This document shows, one piece after another, positions 7,580 through 15,539 of a stretch of 64,000 nucleotides of DNA; the stretch's first letter is position 1; every line of letters starts with the position of its first letter. The translations under genes and the position numbers were made by a program. The stretch is taken from assembly GCA_052386675.1 (NCBI GenBank), contig JBQTJX010000021.1:1-64000 (forward strand), read 5' to 3'. The DNA comes from RBG-16-66-20 sp052386675 (GTDB taxonomy: Bacteria; Pseudomonadota; Gammaproteobacteria; Burkholderiales; SG8-39). The notes beneath the pieces were generated by a model that was not told the origin of the DNA, searched no databases, and worked only from the letters and a program-made list of their open reading frames with translations.

Positions 7580-8599
7580 CTACCGGTACTTCTTCCGCGC
7601 GATCGCCGCGCCCGCGGCGAGCGCCTTCAGCTTGGCGAGCGCGATGTCGCGCTTCATCGGCGCCATGCCGCAGTTGGTGCAGGGAAAGAGGTGCTTCTTC
7701 GGCACGTACTTCAGCGCGAGGCCGATGGTGCGCGCCACTTCCTGCGGCGTCTCCACACGGTCGGATGCGACGTCGATCACGCCCACGAGCACATCCTTGC
7801 CCTTCAACAGCTTCATCAGCTGCGGGGGCACCTTGGAGTGGATGCATTCCAGGGACACCTGGTCGATGCTGCTCGCGGCCAGCGCAGGGAAGATCTCCTC
7901 GTACTGGCGCCATTCGCCGCCCAGTGTTTCCTTCCAGTCGAGATTCGCCTTGATGCCGTAGCCGTAGCAGATGTGGACGGCGGTGGTGCACTTGAGGCCC
8001 TTCGCGGCGCGCTCCAGCGCCTTGATGCCCCAGCGCTTCACCTCCGACATGTAGACGTTGAACGCGGGCTCGTCGAACTGGATCACATCCACGCCGTCCT
8101 TCACCAGCGCCTTCGCCTCCTGGTTGAGCAGTTCGGCGAAGGCCATCGCCAGCTTCACCTTGTCGCCGTAGTGGCGGTCGGCGATGGTGTCGACGATGGT
8201 CATCGGCCCGGGCATGGTGATCTTCAGTTTCTTCTTCGTGTGCGCGCGGGCAATGCGGGCCTCGAACTGGTGCACCCGGCCCTTCAGCTTCAGGGGCCCC
8301 ACCACCACCGGCACCATGGCGTCGTAGCGGTTGTTGCGGATGCCCATCTTCACCTTGTGCTCGAAGTCGATGCCTTCGATCGCCTCGAGGAAGCCGTGCA
8401 CGAAGTGCTGCCGCGCCTGCTCGCCGTCGGTGACGATGTCCAGGCCGGCATCCTCCTGCTCCTTAAGCCACAGCAGCGTTGCGTCGCGCTTGGCCTTCGC
8501 GAGCTCCTCGCCCTGCGCGCGCCATTGCGGCCAGAGCTTGTCGGTCTCGGCGAGCCAGCCGGGTTTCGGCAGGCTGCCGGCGATGGTGGTGCTGAACAT
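7580..8599 (-). CDS. MetE C-terminal-domain protein (cobalamin-independent methionine synthase II family)
   Basis: 339 residues matching only the catalytic C-terminal barrel of MetE: GSLPKP at the start, then DIVTDGEQ, MPGPMTIVDT and QFDEPAF. The zinc ligands of MetE are recognisable as H-x-C in TAVHICYGYG, Glu in QVSLECIH and Cys in PCTNCGM. The N-terminal folate-binding half of true MetE is missing, so it may take methyl groups from another donor or cleave a C-S bond. It is co-directional with the enolase-superfamily gene upstream, 41 bases apart, with a hairpin between. ATG 8599 is preceded by GGAGGAA. Confidence 0.85.
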   Translation of the reverse strand: MFSTTIAGSLPKPGWLAETDKLWPQWRAQGEELAKAKRDATLLWLKEQEDAGLDIVTDGEQARQHFVHGFLEAIEGIDFEHKVKMGIRNNRYDAMVPVVVGPLKLKGRVHQFEARIARAHTKKKLKITMPGPMTIVDTIADRHYGDKVKLAMAFAELLNQEAKALVKDGVDVIQFDEPAFNVYMSEVKRWGIKALERAAKGLKCTTAVHICYGYGIKANLDWKETLGGEWRQYEEIFPALAASSIDQVSLECIHSKVPPQLMKLLKGKDVLVGVIDVASDRVETPQEVARTIGLALKYVPKKHLFPCTNCGMAPMKRDIALAKLKALAAGAAIARKKYR

Positions 8600-8616
8600 G
8601 TCGATTCCTCCTGATG

Positions 8617-8637
8617 TGCGGCACTACATGTGCCGCA
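8617..8637 (-). other. Intercistronic hairpin between the enolase-superfamily and MetE-like genes
   Basis: TGCGGCAC (8617-8624) and GTGCCGCA (8630-8637) form a perfect 8-bp stem with a TACAT loop, directly after the stop of the upstream gene and before the ribosome site of the downstream gene (both on the minus strand). No U-run follows, so it is more likely an mRNA-processing or stabilising stem than an intrinsic terminator. Confidence 0.5.
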
Positions 8638-8640
8638 ACT

Positions 8641-9813
8641 CTACAGCTTCGGCGGGTGGGCGCGCAGCGCCTTCTCGTTGGGATCCATCCCCCATCCGGG
8701 CGCCTCCGGCATCACCAGTTCGCCGTTCTCGATCCTCGGCCCGCCATCGAACAGCTCGTCGTCCCACGCGAGGCGGTCCATGTCCACTTCCATGATGCGC
8801 AGGTTGGGCACCACGGCGGCGAAGTGGGCGTTCATCATGGTGGAGAGGTGGCCGTAGAAATTGTGCGGCGCCACGTTCACCTCGTGCGCCTCGGCGGCGG
8901 CGGCGATTTTCATGGACTGCCAGACGCCATTCCAGGGCGTGTCCACGATGGCGACGTCCATAGACTGCTCGCGGAAGTACGGCAGGAATTCGCGCAGGCC
9001 GAGCAGCGTTTCGCAGGAACTGATGGGGTGCGGGCTTTGCCGTCGGATGTAGCCCAGCGCTTCGGCGCTGAAGCTGTCGATCTCGACCCAGAACAGGGGG
9101 AAGTCCGCGAGGGAGCGCAGGATCTTCAGGTAGCCCTCGGTCTTGGCGTTGAAATTCAGGTCCAGCAGGATCTCCACGCCGGGCCCCGCGCCCTCGCGCA
9201 GCGCCTCCAGGTGCATTCGCAGGTCCGCGAGCAGCTTCGGCGTCACGTTCAGGTCTGGGGAAAAGGGACGCGCGAAGCCTGGCGCCCAGCTGCGCGGCCG
9301 GCCCTGCTCGTCGTACAGGAACAGGTTGGTCTTCATGGCCTTGAACCCGGCGGCCTTCACGTCGCGGCCCATCTGGCGCACGCCCTCCAGGTCCGTGATC
9401 GCCGGCTTGTACCAGTCGCCATGCGCGATGCGCCACGTCGCCGCATGGGACCAGTACAGCGGGATCCGGTCGCGCACCCGGCCGCCCAGGAGTTCGGAGC
9501 AGGGCACGCCCAGAGCCTTGGCTCGTGCATCCAGCAGCGCGTTCTCGATCGCGCCGAGCGCCTGGCCGATGACGCCGCCAGTTGCAGGTCGTGTGGCGCT
9601 GAACAACTCCTGGAATATCACCTCGTGCCGTGCGGGGTCCTTGCCCACCACCCGGGGCGCGAGGCGACGGATGATCTCGCCCACGCCGGGGGAGCCGAAG
9701 CCCTCGTCGAACTGGCTCCAGCCGGTGAGGCCCTTGTCGGTGGTGGCTTTGGCGAAGTAGTAGTTGCGCCAGCCGGCGTCGCAGGAAATGGTCTCTACGG
9801 ATGTAATCTTCAT
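8641..9813 (-). CDS. Enolase-superfamily enzyme (mandelate racemase / muconate lactonizing group)
   Basis: 390 residues with a capping domain (about 1-125) and a TIM barrel. Metal ligands expected at the ends of strands 3, 4 and 5 are visible as D218 (LLDLN), E244 (FWVEID) and E268 (SSCETL), spaced as in mandelate racemase. K161 in KAMKTN and the H317/D291 pair (VAPHNF, IVDTPW) are candidate acid/base residues. The reaction is probably dehydration or epimerisation of an acid-sugar-like carboxylate. ATG 9813 is followed by a well-formed capping domain. It leads a two-gene unit with the MetE-like gene. Confidence 0.88.
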   Translation of the reverse strand: MKITSVETISCDAGWRNYYFAKATTDKGLTGWSQFDEGFGSPGVGEIIRRLAPRVVGKDPARHEVIFQELFSATRPATGGVIGQALGAIENALLDARAKALGVPCSELLGGRVRDRIPLYWSHAATWRIAHGDWYKPAITDLEGVRQMGRDVKAAGFKAMKTNLFLYDEQGRPRSWAPGFARPFSPDLNVTPKLLADLRMHLEALREGAGPGVEILLDLNFNAKTEGYLKILRSLADFPLFWVEIDSFSAEALGYIRRQSPHPISSCETLLGLREFLPYFREQSMDVAIVDTPWNGVWQSMKIAAAAEAHEVNVAPHNFYGHLSTMMNAHFAAVVPNLRIMEVDMDRLAWDDELFDGGPRIENGELVMPEAPGWGMDPNEKALRAHPPKL

Positions 9814-9851
9814 GCCGTGACTTTAGCGGAACCTCGCCACGAGGAGGAAGC

Positions 9852-10481
9852 ATGACCCGGGCTGGACGCGGCAGCCGCGCCCCTCGCAAGCTGGTTTGTC
9901 TCGAAACCTACTGGTCCGACCGCTACGCGCATGCCTTCCGCGAGCGTTCGGTGCGCCCGTTCTTCGAGGGCCTTTCGGCGCAGCTGGACCCGCCGCTGGC
10001 CGTTGCGCACCGCTTCATGGATTCGCCGGCTCAACTGGCCGCGTACACCAAGCGCCGCGAAGGCCTGCTGTGGCGCGACCCGGAGGCCTTCGACACCCCG
10101 GTGTACTACCTTTCGTTCCACGGCTCGCCCGGGAGGATCCATACCGCGCTGGCGAAAATCGGGCCAACGGCCCTGTGCCGGGCCTTCGCCGGCTGGGGCA
10201 AGGGCTACGACAACCTGGTGTATTTCGGCGCCTGCAGCGTACTTGCCGGAAAGAAGGGCGAGCGCTTCGCGCGGTCCTTCCTGCGCGCCTCGCGGTGCCG
10301 CGCGGTGCTGGGTTACACCACGGACGTGAACTGGATGGACAGCATGCTGGCAGACCTCCTTTTCCTCAGGCGCTTCTATGCCGACCCGGCTCCCTGGAGG
10401 AACCTGCGCGCCATCCATGAATCGGTGCTCGCGGATTTCGCCCCGGCGCGCGCCCTGGGCCATACGCTCTACACGCGCTAG
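9852..10481 (+). CDS. DUF6642-like protein with a caspase/CHAT-type His-Cys pattern
   Basis: 209 residues, no signal peptide. Hydrophobic strands end in YYLSFHG (H90) and NLVYFGACS (C128), the strand-His-Gly and strand-Ala-Cys arrangement of clan CD peptidases and CHAT domains. It then reads VLGYTTDVNWMDSMLADLLFL, which I recall as typical of DUF6642. The predicted role is a small cysteine peptidase or a relative, of unknown substrate. ATG 9852 follows GAGGAGGAAGC. Its 3' end overlaps the convergent MFS gene by four bases. The family name is from memory; the His/Cys reading is from sequence. Confidence 0.6.
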   Translation: MTRAGRGSRAPRKLVCLETYWSDRYAHAFRERSVRPFFEGLSAQLDPPLAVAHRFMDSPAQLAAYTKRREGLLWRDPEAFDTPVYYLSFHGSPGRIHTALAKIGPTALCRAFAGWGKGYDNLVYFGACSVLAGKKGERFARSFLRASRCRAVLGYTTDVNWMDSMLADLLFLRRFYADPAPWRNLRAIHESVLADFAPARALGHTLYTR

Positions 10482-11704
10482 CGCTTAGGTTCGGGCATCG
10501 GCAACAGCCACAGCAGCACCGCGAGCTGCAGCGCCCCGACGATGCCGAAGGCCACCGCGTAGCCTTCCGCGGGATAGCGCCCGTCCACCGCGGGCCACAG
10601 GCGCAGCAGCGCGCCCACGCCCCACTGCACCGCGAACGAGGCAAGGAACATGAAGATGTTCGAGGCCGTGATGACGCGGCCGGTCAATTCGCGCGGGAAA
10701 TGCTGGGTCAGGATGGCGTAGGGCAGCGCCGCGGCGCAGGCCCCGAAGCCGTAGACCATGAGGACGATCGGCGCGTGCTCGCGTACGCCGAAAGCGATGG
10801 CAAAGAAGGCAAGTACGGCGAGCGCCATGCCGACCTTGAAGGCCAGCAGCCGCCGCGCCATGCGGTCGGCGAGCGTGCCGAAAATTACCGAACCCACGCC
10901 ATAGGCAATGGAACTGGCGAGCAGCGTGTTCGCCACCTGCGGCCGGGACAGCCCGCCGACATCGATGAGCCACGGCGCGAGCCACAGTCCCTGCAGCGCC
11001 TGGTACGCGCCGTGCACCACGATGAGCGCCAGCGCGACGCGCCAGAAGAACACGCTCCTGAGGATCGCGCCGATTTCGGAGAACTGGCGTGCCCAGGTCT
11101 CGCCGGCGCCGGGCAGCGCGCGTTCCGGCACGACGAAGAAGATGAGCGCGGAGACCGCGGCGCAGCAGGCCGCGAGCACGTAGAACACCATGCGCCAGCC
11201 TGAGGCGCCGGCGATGGCCTCCACCGGCGCCGTGGCCGCCATCGCCCCCAGCGCGCCGATGGCGAGGATCCAGCCGTTCAGCGTCGCCAGGCGCGACAGC
11301 GGGAACCAGATCGTGAAGCCCTTGATGGCGCCCATCAGGCAGCCGGACACCCCCAGGCCCAGCAGAGCGCGGCCAAGCGCGAGTTCGGTCACGTCGCGCG
11401 CGAGGCCGAAGGCGAGGCCGCCGGCGGCAGCGAACAGGAGCAGCGTCGCCAGCACCCGCCGCGGCCCGAAGCGGTCCAGCAGCACCCCGAGCGGGATCTG
11501 GAACGCGGCGAACACCAGGAAGTAGACGCTGGTGAGCAGGCCGAGGTCCGAGGGGGAGAGCGTGAAATCGGCGGCGATGTCGCGCGCGATGACCGCGTTG
11601 ACATAGCGCAGCAGGATGGAGAGGAAGAACCCGCTCGCGAACGGGATGAAGACGACCGCAATGAGCTTCACCGGCAGAGCGGCGTTGTCCTGGGGAGGAT
11701 TCAC
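10478..11704 (-). CDS. MFS transporter
   Basis: About 408 residues with twelve predicted membrane segments. The MFS loop 2-3 signature is GVLLDRFGPRRV and its echo in the second half is GTLADRMARRLL. The likely start is GTG 11704 (VNPPQDN...), since an ATG frame further upstream would run through the divergent neighbour. There is no strong ribosome site. Only 32 bases separate it from the divergent gene at 11737, so both promoters must be compressed into that gap or reach into coding sequence. Substrate unknown, probably an organic acid. Confidence 0.85.
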   Translation of the reverse strand: MNPPQDNAALPVKLIAVVFIPFASGFFLSILLRYVNAVIARDIAADFTLSPSDLGLLTSVYFLVFAAFQIPLGVLLDRFGPRRVLATLLLFAAAGGLAFGLARDVTELALGRALLGLGVSGCLMGAIKGFTIWFPLSRLATLNGWILAIGALGAMAATAPVEAIAGASGWRMVFYVLAACCAAVSALIFFVVPERALPGAGETWARQFSEIGAILRSVFFWRVALALIVVHGAYQALQGLWLAPWLIDVGGLSRPQVANTLLASSIAYGVGSVIFGTLADRMARRLLAFKVGMALAVLAFFAIAFGVREHAPIVLMVYGFGACAAALPYAILTQHFPRELTGRVITASNIFMFLASFAVQWGVGALLRLWPAVDGRYPAEGYAVAFGIVGALQLAVLLWLLPMPEPKR

Positions 11705-11736
11705 GCCGGGGATTCTAATGGGGTAGTCTTGGTCGC

Positions 11737-12801
11737 ATGAGGCTGGATCACTTCTCCGAGACCTACGACGACGCGCGCGCGAAGTTCCTGGATGCCGCGC
11801 GCGCCTCCGGCACCGCGGTAACGAGCTATCCGCATCCGCTGGGCGGCGGCCTGCACCTCGATGTCGCGGTGCAGGGGCCAAAGGACGCGGCGAATGTCCT
11901 GGTCATCGGCAGCGGCACCCACGGCATCGAGGGCTTCTCCGGCTCGGCGGCGCAGACCGCATGGCTCGCCTCCGCGCCAAAGCTCCCGGCGAATACCGCG
12001 ATCGCGTTCTTCCATGCCCACAATCCCTGGGGCTTCAGGTACCGCACCCGCGTCACCGAGGACAACGTCGACCTGAACCGCAACTTCGTGGACTTCGCCG
12101 CGCCGCCGCCGAATCCGGGCTATGCCGAGATCCATCCGAACATCACCCCGGAATCCTGGGACGACGCCAGCATCGCCGGCGCGTTCCGCTGGCTGGACGG
12201 CTACCGCGAGCGCGTCGGCGAGAAGGCGTTTTCCACCGCCTACAATGGCGGCCAGTACAGCCACGCCGACGGCATTTTCTACGGCGGGGCGCGTCCGCAA
12301 TGGTCGCGGCAGGCATTCCTCGCCGCGGTGGAGGCCCATGTGGGTCATGCCAAGCGCGCCGCGCTGGTGGACTTCCACACCGGCATCGGGCCTTACCTGG
12401 AGCACGTCTACGTCGGCTTCGCGGTTCCCGGTTCGCCGCTTTGGGAACGCTGTCGCGCCTGGTGGGGCGAGCGCGCGGTGAACGGGCAGGGCATCACGCA
12501 CAAGGCGCTCGCGGACTACAAGGGCATCCTCACCGACGCCTTCATCGCCGAATTGCCGGGCGTGGAGGTGACCACCACGGTGGTGGAGTTCGGCACCCGG
12601 CCGCGCGTGGAAATGCAGCGCGCCGGCATGGCGCAGCGCTGGATGCGCTTCCATGGCGCGAAGCACCCGGAGCGCCTGAGGCAGGTCCAGGCGGAGTACG
12701 TCGAGGCGTTCTATCCGTCGGACCCGAAGTGGCGCGCGGCGGTGCTGGAGCAGTCGCGCGACATCATTGCGCGCGGGGTGGCGGGGATCAGCGGCCCGTA
12801 A
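11737..12801 (+). CDS. DUF2817 / M14-like zinc carboxypeptidase-family protein
   Basis: 354 residues without a signal peptide. The M14-type zinc site is visible: H-x-x-E in GTHGIEGFSG, Asn-Arg in NVDLNRNF, a His in ALVDFHTGIG and a catalytic Glu candidate in TVVEFGT. DUF2817 proteins are cytoplasmic relatives of carboxypeptidases and aspartoacylases, so a peptidase or amide-hydrolase role is likely. The last 14 bases overlap the convergent crotonase gene. Confidence 0.85.
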   Translation: MRLDHFSETYDDARAKFLDAARASGTAVTSYPHPLGGGLHLDVAVQGPKDAANVLVIGSGTHGIEGFSGSAAQTAWLASAPKLPANTAIAFFHAHNPWGFRYRTRVTEDNVDLNRNFVDFAAPPPNPGYAEIHPNITPESWDDASIAGAFRWLDGYRERVGEKAFSTAYNGGQYSHADGIFYGGARPQWSRQAFLAAVEAHVGHAKRAALVDFHTGIGPYLEHVYVGFAVPGSPLWERCRAWWGERAVNGQGITHKALADYKGILTDAFIAELPGVEVTTTVVEFGTRPRVEMQRAGMAQRWMRFHGAKHPERLRQVQAEYVEAFYPSDPKWRAAVLEQSRDIIARGVAGISGP

Positions 12802-13594
12802 AGCGGGGCTTGCGCTTCTCAGCGAAGGCGCGCACTGCCTCGCGATGGTCCTCGGTCTGGAAGGTCGCCATCTCGAGGGCGAACGATGCATCCATGATCA
12901 GGTTGACCTTGTCCTTGATCGCCTTGTTCACCGCTAGCTTGGACCAGCGGATGGCCCAGGTCGGGCCGTCGGCCAGCTCCTGCGCCAGTGCCTGCGCCCT
13001 GGGCAGCACCTCGCCCTGCGGCAGCGAGTAGTTCACCAAACCCATGCGCTCGGCATCGCGGCCAGTGATCAGGTTGCCGCGCATCAGGAACTCCTTGGCG
13101 CGGTTGGGGCCGACCAGCATGGGCCAGATCACCGCGCCGCCGTCGCCCGCCACCAGGCCGATCTTGACGTGCGGGTCGGCGATGCGTGCTTCCTCGGCGC
13201 ACACGGTAATGTCGCAGAACAGCGCCACCGTGGCCGCCAACCCGATGCAATCGCCGTTGATGGCGCAGACAATGGGGATCTCGCAATCGAGGATGTTGTT
13301 GACGATCTTGCGCGCGCTGCGGGGCTCGATCATCTCGCCCTCGGCGAACACGTCTCCGCCCGGCCGCTCGGTCATGCCCTTCACGTTTCCGCCGACGCTG
13401 AAGTACTTCCCGGCGCCAGTGAGCAGGATGGCATTGACGTCGCCGTCCTCGGCCAGGTCACGCCAGATGTCCTGAAGTTCGTGGTGGAACTGGCGGTCGA
13501 TCTGGTTGCGCGATTCCGGCCGGTTCAACGTGACGGTCGCGAGCTTTCCTGATTTCTCAACCTTGAGGCACTGGTAGCGGGTGTAGTCGCTCAT
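12788..13594 (-). CDS. Crotonase-family protein (enoyl-CoA hydratase/isomerase-like) lacking catalytic Glu residues
   Basis: 268 residues with the crotonase fold: LTGAGKYFSVGGNVKGM forms the first oxyanion-hole region and IGLAATVALFCD the second. Where rat hydratase has its two glutamates (GGCELA and QPEI), this protein has Thr (LAATVA) and His (DPHVKI), followed by GLVAGDGGA. It is therefore unlikely to be a simple hydratase; isomerase, decarboxylase or hydrolase activity is possible. The start ATG 13594 matches family length; an upstream extension to 13654 would run into the shared promoter region. Confidence 0.85.
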   Translation of the reverse strand: MSDYTRYQCLKVEKSGKLATVTLNRPESRNQIDRQFHHELQDIWRDLAEDGDVNAILLTGAGKYFSVGGNVKGMTERPGGDVFAEGEMIEPRSARKIVNNILDCEIPIVCAINGDCIGLAATVALFCDITVCAEEARIADPHVKIGLVAGDGGAVIWPMLVGPNRAKEFLMRGNLITGRDAERMGLVNYSLPQGEVLPRAQALAQELADGPTWAIRWSKLAVNKAIKDKVNLIMDASFALEMATFQTEDHREAVRAFAEKRKPRFTGR

Positions 13595-13602
13595 GGGGAC
13601 GG

Positions 13603-13633
13603 TTGACAAGGGTGGGGATCTGCAAACTATAAT
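13603..13633 (+). promoter_or_regulatory. Near-consensus sigma-70 promoter for the acyl-CoA operon
   Basis: Perfect -35 TTGACA (13603-13608) and perfect -10 TATAAT (13628-13633) are separated by 19 bases, two more than optimal. They point to the acyl-CoA dehydrogenase gene at 13663. Such a strong match in a GC-rich genome is unlikely by chance. A GntR-type operator abuts the -10 on its downstream side. Confidence 0.7.
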
Positions 13634-13644
13634 TGGTTGAACCA
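13634..13644 (+). promoter_or_regulatory. Candidate operator for the GntR regulator of this operon
   Basis: TGGTTGAACCA is a perfect match to TNGTNNNACNA, the site form recognised by FadR-type (FCD) GntR regulators. It begins one base after the -10 TATAAT, a place where a bound repressor would block initiation. The only GntR gene in the window is the second gene of the operon (14811-15539), so autoregulated repression relieved by an acyl-CoA or acid ligand is the natural reading. Site seen; the binding partner is inferred. Confidence 0.65.
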
Positions 13645-13662
13645 TTGAAATCAAGGCCGGTC

Positions 13663-14811
13663 ATGCCCCTGTTCACTGACACCCAGCTCGCGATGCGCGA
13701 GTCCATCCGCCGCATGGTGGACAAGGAGATCCGCCCGATCGCGGCCGAGATCGACGCCACGGACAGGATTCCGGAGCGCATCTTCCACCTCTTCGGCGAC
13801 ATGGGCCTGATGCAGCTCTGGGTGCCGGAGGAGTACGGCGGCCCTGGCGGCGACCTGACGTCGGTGTGCATGGCGCGGGAGGAGATTTCGCGGGCTTCGG
13901 AGGCCTGCGCGCTCATTGCCGGGATGAATTCCATCGGCGTGATCCTGCCGCTGCTGCACTTCGGCACCGAGGAGCAGAAGAAGCGCTGGCTGCCGGAAGT
14001 GGCCAAGGGGAGGACTTGGACCGCGGTTGCGATGACCGAGCCGGAGTCCGGCTCCGACGTCGCCTCGATGAAGACGAATGCGAAGCGGGACGGAGACAGC
14101 TGGGTGCTGAACGGCCAGAAGTGCTACATCACCTGGGGCAACATGGCGCACTGGATCCTCGTCTTCGCGCGCACCAGCGGCGAGAAGGGCTTCCAGGGCA
14201 TCAGCTGCTTCCTGATGGATACGAAGTCGCCCGGCTTCCGAGTCGGGAAGAACGAGAAGAAGATGGGGCTCAACGGCGTTCCCAACGTGCAGATCTTCTT
14301 CGACAACGTGCGCATTCCCGCCGAGAACATGGTTTGCGAGGAGGGCCGGGGATTCATCACCTGCATGCGGATCCTGGACATGAACCGGCCGACGATCGGC
14401 GCGGCGTCCGTGGGCGTGGCGCAGGGCGCGCTGGATCTGGCGCTCAACCACGCGAAGGAGCGCAAGCAGTTCGGCCGCGCCATCGGCCAGTTCCAGGGGT
14501 TGCAGTGGATGCTCGCCGACATCGGCATGCAGATCGAAGCGGCGCGGGCCCTGGTCTACGAATGCGCACGCCTCGTCGACGCGGGCGACTTCTCGCGGCT
14601 CTCGGAAATGGCTTCCATGGCGAAGTGCTTTGCCAGCGACATGGCGATGAAGGTGACGACCGACGTGGTCCAGATCTTCGGTGGCGCCGGCTACATGAAG
14701 GATGTTGGCGTCGAGCGTTTCATGCGGGACGCGAAGATCAACCAGATCTTCGAGGGAACCAACCAGATCCAGCGGATCGTCATTTCTCGCCACCTTCTGG
14801 GAATGCACTGA
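13663..14811 (+). CDS. Acyl-CoA dehydrogenase
   Basis: 382 residues, the standard ACAD length. Landmarks are AMTEPESGSDVASMKTNA (flavin/substrate contact), CYITWGNMA, ERKQFGRAIGQFQGLQWMLADI, and the catalytic base E364 in DAKINQIFEGTNQIQRIV. It oxidises an acyl-CoA to the 2-enoyl-CoA and passes electrons to ETF. I chose ATG 13663; an upstream TTG at 13633 lies inside the -10. The stop shares bases with the ATG of the GntR gene. The chain length preference is not evident. Confidence 0.92.
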   Translation: MPLFTDTQLAMRESIRRMVDKEIRPIAAEIDATDRIPERIFHLFGDMGLMQLWVPEEYGGPGGDLTSVCMAREEISRASEACALIAGMNSIGVILPLLHFGTEEQKKRWLPEVAKGRTWTAVAMTEPESGSDVASMKTNAKRDGDSWVLNGQKCYITWGNMAHWILVFARTSGEKGFQGISCFLMDTKSPGFRVGKNEKKMGLNGVPNVQIFFDNVRIPAENMVCEEGRGFITCMRILDMNRPTIGAASVGVAQGALDLALNHAKERKQFGRAIGQFQGLQWMLADIGMQIEAARALVYECARLVDAGDFSRLSEMASMAKCFASDMAMKVTTDVVQIFGGAGYMKDVGVERFMRDAKINQIFEGTNQIQRIVISRHLLGMH

Positions 14812-15539
14812 TGCGGGAGTTCCGCCCGGTCGCGACGCGCCGCGCGTTCGAGGAGATTACCGACCAGATCCGCGGCCGGCTCTCGCGGCATGCATTGCGT
14901 GCCGGTGACCGCTTGCCGTCGGAGCGCGCGCTCGCCGAGCAGTTCCACGTCAGCCGCAACACGCTGCGAGAGGCGCTGCGCTCGCTGGAGATCGCCGGCT
15001 TGCTGGAGTTGCGCAAAGGTGCAACCGGAGGCGCCTTCATCAAGGAAGGGGGAGGCGAAGCGGCCGTTGCGGGGCTCGCGGATCTTTTTCACCTGGGGGC
15101 CATCCGGCCGCGGGATCTCACAGAGGCGCGGATCGTGATTGGCGCCGAGGTGACGAGGCTTGCCTGCGCCCGCCGGACGGCTGCCGATCTCGAACTCCTC
15201 GAACGCAATGTGCAGGAGGCCGAGGCCGCGACCGCGGCCGGCGACGTGGAGCGCCGGGCGACCGTCAACTACGATTTTCACCGCTTGCTCGCGCGGGCGG
15301 CGCGCAATCCGGTGCTCATCGTCATCACCGACGCGCTGATGGAGATGACGCGACATTTCGTCGAGCGTGTCGGTTACATGCCCAACCGTTACGTCATGCC
15401 TTCCCGCCGCCGCCTTCTCGAGCATCTCCGCGCGGGCAAGGGTGAAGCCGCGGCGCGGGAGATGACCTCGATGCTCAAGCGACTGCAGCGCTTCCACCTT
15501 GCCCGGGTCGAGGAAACCCGGACCAGGGGTGACCGATGA
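14811..15539 (+). CDS. GntR-family (FadR/FCD subgroup) transcriptional regulator
   Basis: 242 residues: an N-terminal winged helix (LPSERALAEQFHVSRNTLREALRSLEIAGLLELRKG, about 40-75) and an all-helical FCD ligand domain (about 90-235) with D/H ligands plausible in TVNYDFHRLL. It is the second gene of the operon and overlaps both neighbours by four bases (ATGA junctions). It probably represses its own operon through the site at 13634-13644, with an acid or acyl-CoA as inducer. Confidence 0.9.
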   Translation: MREFRPVATRRAFEEITDQIRGRLSRHALRAGDRLPSERALAEQFHVSRNTLREALRSLEIAGLLELRKGATGGAFIKEGGGEAAVAGLADLFHLGAIRPRDLTEARIVIGAEVTRLACARRTAADLELLERNVQEAEAATAAGDVERRATVNYDFHRLLARAARNPVLIVITDALMEMTRHFVERVGYMPNRYVMPSRRRLLEHLRAGKGEAAAREMTSMLKRLQRFHLARVEETRTRGDR

